This document shows positions 57,771-64,000 of a DNA stretch of 64,000 nucleotides, one piece after another. A model generated the notes under the pieces. That model saw only the letters and a list, made by a program, of their open reading frames with translations, was not told where the DNA came from and did not search any database. The translations under genes and the position numbers were made by a program. How positions within the stretch are numbered: the stretch's first letter is position 1; the number at the start of each line of letters is the position of its first letter. Origin of the DNA: Homarus americanus (lineage: Eukaryota > Arthropoda > Malacostraca > Decapoda > Nephropidae); NCBI RefSeq assembly GCF_018991925.1, contig NW_024756914.1, forward strand, positions 10,789,303-10,853,302, read 5' to 3'.

Positions 57771-59210
57771 TTAGATACAAGAAGGACGTTGAGGAAGACA
57801 CAAGTTATAATAAGCAGCTGGATCCCAGAAATCTGGTCCCTTCCAACAACACCAACCTTTAGTCTGAATTGTGTTGAGGTCTTCAGACCCGGTATAGTGG
57901 GGGTCAAGAATAAGAAAGCTTATATCTCCCGTCTGTGCGTTCCAATCGACACCGATGATGGTATGAGCAAGAACGCCGCCCCCGACCATAATTGGAGTTC
58001 CCTGAATTTGAAAATGCATCAATAGTTCACGTCCTTTACAAGTCAACTCGGCCCCACTGCTCACAAAAATGAATTTTGAGCTAATGCCGAACATGTTGTC
58101 TAACACATAACCAACTTCGGTCGAACCAATCCACTGACGCGAACCGAGGAAACTAGACGGTTTGTCGCCAATGTCGACTAAACATTTCTGGATTTCTTTA
58201 TGCGTTGGAATAGGTTTCTCCGTGTATCCCTGATATCTAAACCACGATACTAATGTTTGAAGAGACCGATATGCACATCCCCATTTGTTGTCATCAAAGC
58301 GATCCTGCATATAGTGATGGTACCCATATGTTCCCGGAACAATTCTCACGTCCCCGTTAACTTTTGAAGGTTTAACACCAACGTGAGTGTTTGTCAAAGC
58401 TGAAGACTTACTGCCCGGAGCTGGTGTTAATCTATTTGCCCATCTCAACATAGGTCGATCAGATGGGAATAGCAAAGCTCGGTGAACTGATTTTCTGTAT
58501 GTTTCCAAATATTTGTCATCAACATCATTAGGATATATAACATTTACTACATGACCAGCAATAAAATGTAAAGAGTTGACTGATGTCAATGTTCCACGCA
58601 GTTTCTTGTCTGAAACTTGCTCACCTAACCAAAACTCTGCTAAAAGTAATTGTTGAATCACTCCTTGTGCCAAGAGCTCAGCAATATGTGAAATCTGAGT
58701 TGATTTTTCTAAATATACAACAGCTTCACCACTAAATATTGTTGATAAGACATTAGTCTTTCTATTATCTATTCGAACTACCGGTGCATCTGTTGATGTC
58801 TCTGAACTTCGATTCAACATAAGCTGGAAAGAAACTACAATATAAGGAGTTGTCTTCTTCTTCCCTGAACCTTTGAACACTGATGCAACCGTCTCTTCAC
58901 CATCACTGACTGGACCTCCAAGTGACAGTATCCCCTCTTCACTGTTCTCTAGTAACAAATTAGTATTGTGTAGCCTAAAACATGCAGCTGGTGACTCGAG
59001 TTGATCTCTTAAGCTTTGGATCACATTCTTGATAGATGATGAGGTTTCTTTTGAGCTTAAATCCAGGGAAAAGTGTACCTTTGCCAGAATGAAACTTTTA
59101 TAGAATTCTTCTTGGGAGAGAGTGGCATAGTTTCCAATGGACAATCCTTCCTCTTCCTTTGAGTAAGTGTGAATCTCTTGTTGGTCCCAGATGACTGCAA
59201 CTTGCCCACT
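57771..59210 (-). CDS. UFSP2: UFM1-specific protease 2, last coding exon (5' exons not found)
   Basis: A cysteine protease that matures the ubiquitin-like protein UFM1 and removes it from substrates at the endoplasmic reticulum. The exon is open for 479 codons and ends in TAA at 57771. An in-frame TTG at 59144 is not the start: the frame continues upstream to 59210, which follows the acceptor TTTCTTACAG, so the protein begins in an upstream exon. Counting from the TTG, residues 1-250 are the N-terminal region and 270-455 the peptidase C78 domain: GTYGYHHYMQD (Tyr278, oxyanion hole), NKWGCAYRSLQ (catalytic Cys290), FLGSRQWIGSTEV, GGGVLAHTIIGVDW, LILDPHYTG (catalytic Asp414 and His416), and the C-terminus KGPDFW..AAYYNLCLPQRP. 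All catalytic residues are present and no frame breaks occur. Human UFSP2 is about 469 residues, so perhaps 30-60 are missing upstream. It is the only confident host gene in the window. Confidence 0.96.
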   Translation of the reverse strand, partial: SGQVAVIWDQQEIHTYSKEEEGLSIGNYATLSQEEFYKSFILAKVHFSLDLSSKETSSSIKNVIQSLRDQLESPAACFRLHNTNLLLENSEEGILSLGGPVSDGEETVASVFKGSGKKKTTPYIVVSFQLMLNRSSETSTDAPVVRIDNRKTNVLSTIFSGEAVVYLEKSTQISHIAELLAQGVIQQLLLAEFWLGEQVSDKKLRGTLTSVNSLHFIAGHVVNVIYPNDVDDKYLETYRKSVHRALLFPSDRPMLRWANRLTPAPGSKSSALTNTHVGVKPSKVNGDVRIVPGTYGYHHYMQDRFDDNKWGCAYRSLQTLVSWFRYQGYTEKPIPTHKEIQKCLVDIGDKPSSFLGSRQWIGSTEVGYVLDNMFGISSKFIFVSSGAELTCKGRELLMHFQIQGTPIMVGGGVLAHTIIGVDWNAQTGDISFLILDPHYTGSEDLNTIQTKGWCCWKGPDFWDPAAYYNLCLPQRPSCI

Positions 59211-60169
59211 CTGTAAGAAAAACCTTTTTCAAATAAAAATTTACAAACGACCTACAAAGCAACTTTAATTTTGTCTCTCTTGCTGTTCCTTTCTTGAAGA
59301 TACAGTACAGTTATCATAATCTGTGGTTATCTATATATAAAATGTATGGTAGGTCTTCTTCCAAAGTTTTCTGCAGTGCCATATAAGAGTTTCCTCAAAT
59401 GTAATGATTGCTCACCACCTACACTAGTACAGCACTGAGATAGATTACTGTATATTTAAAGCTTAAAAGAAATAAGTTTGTTGGTTTGTTTGTTTCCATA
59501 TAGATTCAAAGACTGCCAGCTATTTGTAAGTGTTAAATAATCTTGGCCAATTATGAGCATGCAGACATGCATCAACCAACACTGGAGTCTCTAGTATTGG
59601 TGGCAGTGTTTTAGAGAAGAAACAACAACAACATCTACTTGTAGAGAACTTCTACAATAGATGTTGCCTGTATAATTAGAGATAACATCAGGGTTATGTA
59701 ATTATCATATTTGCACATTTATGTACATGATAATCCACGTTGGTAGTGAGAAAGGGGGAAGGCTTCCAGCTGTCTTCCTTTACTTTGCTGGAGACAAAGT
59801 GGAAAATATATTAAAAAGACTCGGTCATAATAAAAAAGGGAAGTGCCGTCTAAACTGGAAAATCCTGGTTGGTCAAACTGGAGACTACATAACAAGGGTA
59901 TAAGTTGTGTACAGTAGGATCACAGTTATCAGGGCCAACTGCAAGATTCAACTTATGGCACAAAAATGAAATAATAAAAATAAAAATTTCTCCCAAATCA
60001 GAAAGAATCGTAGGACTGAATACTGCGCTCAACCGGAGATGAGCACTGATTGGTTCTTCCTGCCAGCGCTAGTTGACCAATCCGTCACTATGCCGTACAG
60101 CACCAACCCCTTCGAAGTTTCCCCCTTTTTGGCGGCGGTTGCGAGGATCATCGCCCCGATTATCCGTGA
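59211..60169. other. UFSP2 intron and/or upstream DNA
   Basis: TTTCTTACAG at 59220-59211 (minus) is the 3' splice acceptor. I could not identify the preceding exon on the minus strand in this interval. No repeats recognised. Confidence 0.5.
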
Positions 60170-60748
60170 GATCAAATGAAAAGAAGCGAAGACGAGTAGT
60201 GTTAACGCTAAAACAGAAAATAGAAATATGCGAGACTGAAGCAAGGAGAGAACCACCAAAATCTGATAAACGAATTTAATATTGGTTTGTCAACTTTGTA
60301 AGACATCAAGAAACAGAGTCAGCAACTTGAAGATTTTTTGGTACATTCGGAGAGAACGAGCAGCCTCGAGAAAAGACATACCTTACACATGCCGAAGCTA
60401 GAGAGTTTGGCTGCAGCACTGTTGGAGTGGTTTCCTGTGAAGAGGTGTGAGGGTGTTTCTATATTGGGACCATTGTTGCAGGAGAAAGCAAGAGAGCTTC
60501 ACACCAAGTTACAGGTAATGCAAGATTGTGCCTTTTTCATAAGTTGTTTAAGCTTCGCCGTGGAGTTAGTAAGCTCGACATATCTGGCGAGCAAAAGTCT
60601 GCCGACGCAGTCTGTGGAAGAGTTTTGTCAATTTTTTGCCAAGTTGGTCGAGGAACAGACTTGCTCTCCCACTGACATAAATGCCTGCAATCTGCTCCCA
60701 GACAAATTAGAGAAAATCAGACAGATTTTCCAAGAGGAAGTGACGTAA
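60170..60748 (+). pseudogene. Jerky/Tigger-type transposase N-terminal fragment
   Basis: One frame reads KKRRRVVLTLKQKIEICETE (60180-60240), the helix-turn-helix of the JRK/Tigger family. A frame change leads to FNIGLSTLCDIKK (60275-60310), then KLESLAAALLEWFPVKRCEG and ILGPLLQEKARELHTKLQ (60390-60515), the CENP-B-type domain, then a run that joins QSVEEFCQFFAKLVEEQTCS to PTDINACNLLPDKLEKI, where the NADETGL catalytic block is garbled. The catalytic domain is absent. The end (GAGGAAGTGACGTAAGTTTT) resembles a splice donor, so a domesticated exon cannot be excluded, but frame breaks argue for a relic. Confidence 0.65.
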
Positions 60749-61413
60749 GTTTTCATCGTTTCTACTTTTTACATTAATTCAGAGATGTACTGTCTTATTT
60801 GTTACTAACTCTTGTGTGAAGACTGGGGAGCACAGTATGGGTAGCCTGGATATTTAATAACAGGAAGACACAATGACCAAGAAGGGAAAAAACCACTGGC
60901 AGGCAGACACTGACAAGGATTGTGGATTTTTTCCTAGAATTATGCTTCTCGTCACCATCATTCTCTCGGTTTGTTTTTAAATTTTGCATCATTTTCATCA
61001 TTATTTCACTTTGAACATCACTCATATACAATAAGAATCTAGTGGCAGACTGTCCAGGTTGTAACTTTTATTATTCACAAAACAAAACACTACAAAAAAT
61101 ATGATTAATCTAGTATGGCGCTCAACCCTAGCCAGGCCTCAATGTCTCTTCTAGGTCGTACAGCGTTCCCGACGACCACCGTACCGCTGACCATACCTCG
61201 TGAATAAACGGGACATATACCCGTCCAGTATCGACTTGCACGTCCAGTCATCCACCTGCTCGCCCGTCCACCAGTTAATATTACGTCCCGTCCCAGCCAT
61301 ACAGCAGCACCACAGTGGTTCCTTAAGACCGACTCTGTTTACACATCATTAATCGTTTGAGTTGTGAATGTTTTACACAAACGTCCCCAAAAGGACTATT
61401 ATAAACAACATCA
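60749..61413. other. Non-coding DNA
   Basis: Nothing recognised. A GC-richer stretch at 61110-61320 has no coding signal. Confidence 0.5.
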
Positions 61414-62120
61414 ATGGCATCATCATCATGGCCAGAAAAAGTGGTTTGTAATTTCTGTTCAAAAACCTTACTGAGGAAAAACTTGGACCGACACACAAAA
61501 TGTGCGCACAATACCAATGCATTGAAATACTCATCTGCAACTAATTGGGACATTAAAAATTAGTTTTCTGTCAAAAACATTAGATCAGAGAAAACACAAC
61601 ATGTGGAGACTGGACTTAAGGATGCTAGCAGTGATACAGCTCACCGGGTAGACTCATCTTTCGGTGCCAGTACTAGCAAGAAAGTAAAAACGGATCATGA
61701 AAGTGCTAAGCAACATAATTTAAAGACTATGCTGATCAGTTTGGATAATAAAATAAGTTCCTTCATTGATTCAAAATCTGAAAAAGATGAACCTCATCGT
61801 GCTGATCATACAAATTATCTGTACAGCCCGATAAAGAAGGACTACCTAGACTTACATCACCACAGATACCCGAGTTGTTACCAGCCGCTAGATCAATTGA
61901 CACAATTATGTCTCTTCTACCGTGACACCGGATGAGACTGGACTACAGTGCAGTACGTGTAAATCTATAATTCGCTACGATTTTAATAATGGTACTAAAT
62001 TTACACTGAATGAAAAGATTCCATCTTTATTTTCCCATCTGAAAGAATCACTTGGACGTGCGGTACTGTGGTTCTAAAGGTCATGAGAAGAACACTGTTT
62101 TAACCTGTAAAATACAGTAA
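61414..62120 (+). pseudogene. Decayed ORF with two zinc-binding motifs, unknown family
   Basis: ATG at 61414 (ATCAATGG context) starts MASSSWPEKVVCNFCSKTLL. Residues 12-32 form a classical C2H2 finger, C-x2-C-x11-H-x4-H (CNFC...RHTKCAH). A single TAG at 61561-61563 interrupts the frame, which otherwise continues to 61935 through a Ser/Lys-rich low-complexity region and a coil (TMLISLDNKISSFIDS). After a frameshift near 61900 a second module reads TPDETGLQCSTCKSIIRYDF, LFSHLKES and, after another shift, RYCGSKGHEKN. So two Cys/His modules bracket a ~150-residue linker. BED- or hAT-type transposase or a host zinc-finger gene are possible; I do not recognise it. Confidence 0.5.
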
Positions 62121-62730
62121 AGTCTGGAGAGAAAATTATTAATAAACATCCATAAGAATGTGGTTTATCAGCAGTTTATTTTACATATAAAATCGGTAAT
62201 TCATATCAGTCTTAAGAAGGACTCATATGTCGCTGCTGGTAATGTTGGTGTTAAGAATCACTCCCAGTAGTAGCAGAAATATTTTTGATCCGTATTCAGC
62301 TTTCAAAGGTTTTTGTAGATTTGTTTCTGATATTTCATTTGTAGATAAGAACATTGACTCCCTTAAAACTCTCTATTTGGACCTTATGTGATGATTGATA
62401 ACACAACTAATTCAATTTCTATGATGCGCAACACAGGAGAAGTGTTGGACGCACCAGAGCTTCTTAAAAAGGCTGACCAATGTAACAAGTACGAATGTTA
62501 ACTTGGTTCATTTTATGTCTTCAGTCGTTTCCTTCCCCACATCTGAAGCTGTTGTCAGTAGTAGATAGTATCATCAACAATAAATCGAGATATAAAGAAC
62601 AAGACACCACAGCTGCTGACACACTGACCTTCATTATGGCTCAGCAACAGTAATAAAACTGTTTGAAGAACACTATGCTTAATGTACAGACGAGCTTAAT
62701 ATAACAACACTAGAGCAGGAAGCAAAATTT
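62121..62730. other. Non-coding DNA, possible continuation of the decayed ORF
   Basis: Short open pieces occur in several frames but no motif is recognised. Confidence 0.4.
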
Positions 62731-63178
62731 ACCGTATTTGCCGGCACACAAGACACACCACCGCATAAGACGCACCACCACATAAGATGCACCACCACAT
62801 AAGACGCACCACCTCATAAGACGCACCACCTCATAAGACGCATACCACCATAAGGCAGCACCACCACATAAGGCAGCACCACCACATAAGGCAGCACCAC
62901 CACATAACGCACCACCACATAGGCAGCACCACCACATAAGAACACCACCACATAAGGCGGAGAGCGCCACCACCACACCACATAAGGCAGCACCACATAC
63001 CACATAAGCGCACCACCACATAAGCGCACCACCACATAAGACGCACCACCACATAAGCACCACCACACGCACCACCACATAAGACGCACCACCACATAAG
63101 ACGCACCACCACATAAGACGCACCACCACATAAGACGCACCACCACATAAGACGCACCACCACATAAGACGCACCCCT
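62731..63178. repeat. 17-bp minisatellite ACGCACCACCACATAAG with MITE-like head
   Basis: The region opens with ACCGTATTTGCCGGCACACA and AGACACACC, which resembles the terminus of a widespread class of MITEs (ACCGTATTTTCCGGC...AAGACGCACC). From 62745 on the AAGACGCACC part is amplified as about 26 units of 17 bp, with GGCAGC or GCGC replacing GACGC in the centre (62850-63060) and a clean run at 63070-63176. After it comes CCCTATTTTATAAGGCTATT. Minus-strand frames (MWWCVLCGGAS type) are shadows. Confidence 0.9.
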
Positions 63179-63180
63179 AT

Positions 63181-63451
63181 TTTATAAGGCTATTTTATGG
63201 ATTTTCTTTAGTACGTTTCATCATACAATTATTGAAAGTGATTTTAAAGTTGTTTTGTAGGGTAAAACATATGATTTTGTGCATGTAAATACAATGTACA
63301 GTAAAGCGTCCGATAACAACAGTTCGAGCAACAACTTTTCATATTTAACACCTTAGTTAAATTAGGACCCAGTTCAATTTGCGTCCTTATTTCATTCGTA
63401 TTTACGACCAAAATATAATAAAAATAATATATAAAATTACATTTTCATATA
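63181..63451. other. Non-coding DNA
   Basis: Nothing recognised. Confidence 0.5.
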
Positions 63452-64000
63452 CAGTGGTCCCTCGGTTAATGAGCACAATCCGTTCCAGCAGGTTGCTCGT
63501 TAACCGAAACCATTGTTTCAATGGGTTTTTGGGTAATTGGTTCCAGCTCACCAAAAATTACCTAAATTCAACAAAAAAGGTAGAAAAGTTCACTTACTTT
63601 GAGGTGTGTATGTAGAAGGCTCCTCGATGATGATGATGATGTGAATTTGAAGTGGGAGGTGGATGAGAAGGGAGAAGAGAAGGAAGTGGGGGTGGAGGAG
63701 AAGCATTTTACTGCTTCTTGGAAGGTGAGTCACCTTCCATGAAAATGTCAGGAACCTCTGGGCTGACAGATTCTCCACCATGAACATCCTCTCTCCTTCT
63801 TGAAGTGGAAGGCTGAGGGATAGCATCTTGTTCCCTCTGCCTTTTACTGAAGAAAGTGTCAATTGTGGTCTGTGGGGCATCTGTACTCCTCACCATTAAC
63901 TTATGTTTAAAGAAGGAGACCACTGAGTCCTCAACATGACACAAAGTTAGTTCAGTTTTTCCACGTCTGGGTGCTTTGAAGCCAGTTCCCTGAACTTCTC
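63452..64000 (-). mobile_element. Tigger element (CAGTGGTCCCTCGGTTAATG family), 3' end, cut by window edge
   Basis: The terminus CAGTGGTCCCTCGGTTAATG after TA (63450-63451) is 17 of 20 identical to that at 55325. Read on the minus strand, the element enters from beyond 64000 with EKFRELASKHPDVEKLN, then after a frame change HVEDSVVSFFKHKLMVRSTD and APQTTIDTFFSKRQREQDAI, the C-terminal end of a Tigger transposase including its TTIDTFF PIP-box-like motif; the stop is at 63708. The 3' UTR holds the ATC run and matches the right side of 55325-56153. It should be the longer relative of that deleted copy. Confidence 0.88.

Overview
ORGANISM. This is nuclear DNA of an invertebrate, most likely an arthropod and plausibly a decapod crustacean. 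The reasons are TTAGG-type (arthropod telomere motif) stretches at several places, a very heavy load of microsatellites and minisatellites, many Tigger/pogo-type DNA transposons with TA target duplications, non-LTR retrotransposon 3' ends, and a single spliced host gene. Taxon below arthropod is inference. LAYOUT. 0-5 kb: a degenerate TTAGG-like 15-bp array (1.05-2.2 kb), a tRNA-derived SINE-like segment, a non-LTR reverse transcriptase relic and a hAT transposase relic. 5-35 kb: a remarkable cluster of unrelated tandem arrays with units of about 15-32 bp (21-bp CA/CCCC; 21-27-bp CCTGTCC; 22-bp TTGAGTTCC; 26-bp CCAGCCACC; 23-bp TTGGGTTTGG; 32-bp; 18-bp CCCGGGCACCATAACAG; 21-bp GGTAGGAGTG; 24-bp TTTAGATGCTCTAC), by my estimate more than half of this stretch, separated by gene-poor DNA, a TA-type MITE, a mariner fragment and LINE relics. 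The long open frames seen here are by-products of repeat units that are multiples of three or lack stop codons, not genes. 35-45 kb: a near-complete but broken APE-type non-LTR retrotransposon (ORF1 zinc knuckles, endonuclease, reverse transcriptase), followed head to tail by a second LINE family copy and then an inverted third copy; a 221-bp MITE sits inside the second. 45.7-50.7 kb: a set of nested Tigger-like elements. The innermost (46884-49519) has terminal inverted repeats, TA duplication and a transposase broken by one frameshift; an internal duplication of its host element supplies an empty site that proves the insertion. 51-57 kb: more LINE and Tigger relics. 57.8-59.2 kb: the one confident host gene, the long last exon of UFSP2 (UFM1-specific protease 2) on the minus strand. 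60-64 kb: a Jerky/Tigger-like transposase fragment, a decayed two-zinc-motif ORF of unknown origin, a 17-bp array growing from what looks like a MITE end, and the 3' end of another Tigger cut by the window edge. HOW THE PARTS RELATE. Apart from UFSP2, which acts in removing the ubiquitin-like modifier UFM1, nothing here works as a pathway. The window is a record of transposon insertion, internal deletion, nested insertion and tandem-array expansion. No bacterial operon, CRISPR array or intact RNA gene is present. Several arrays and ORFs carry many single-base indels, which may be real decay or long-read consensus error; this cannot be settled from sequence alone.
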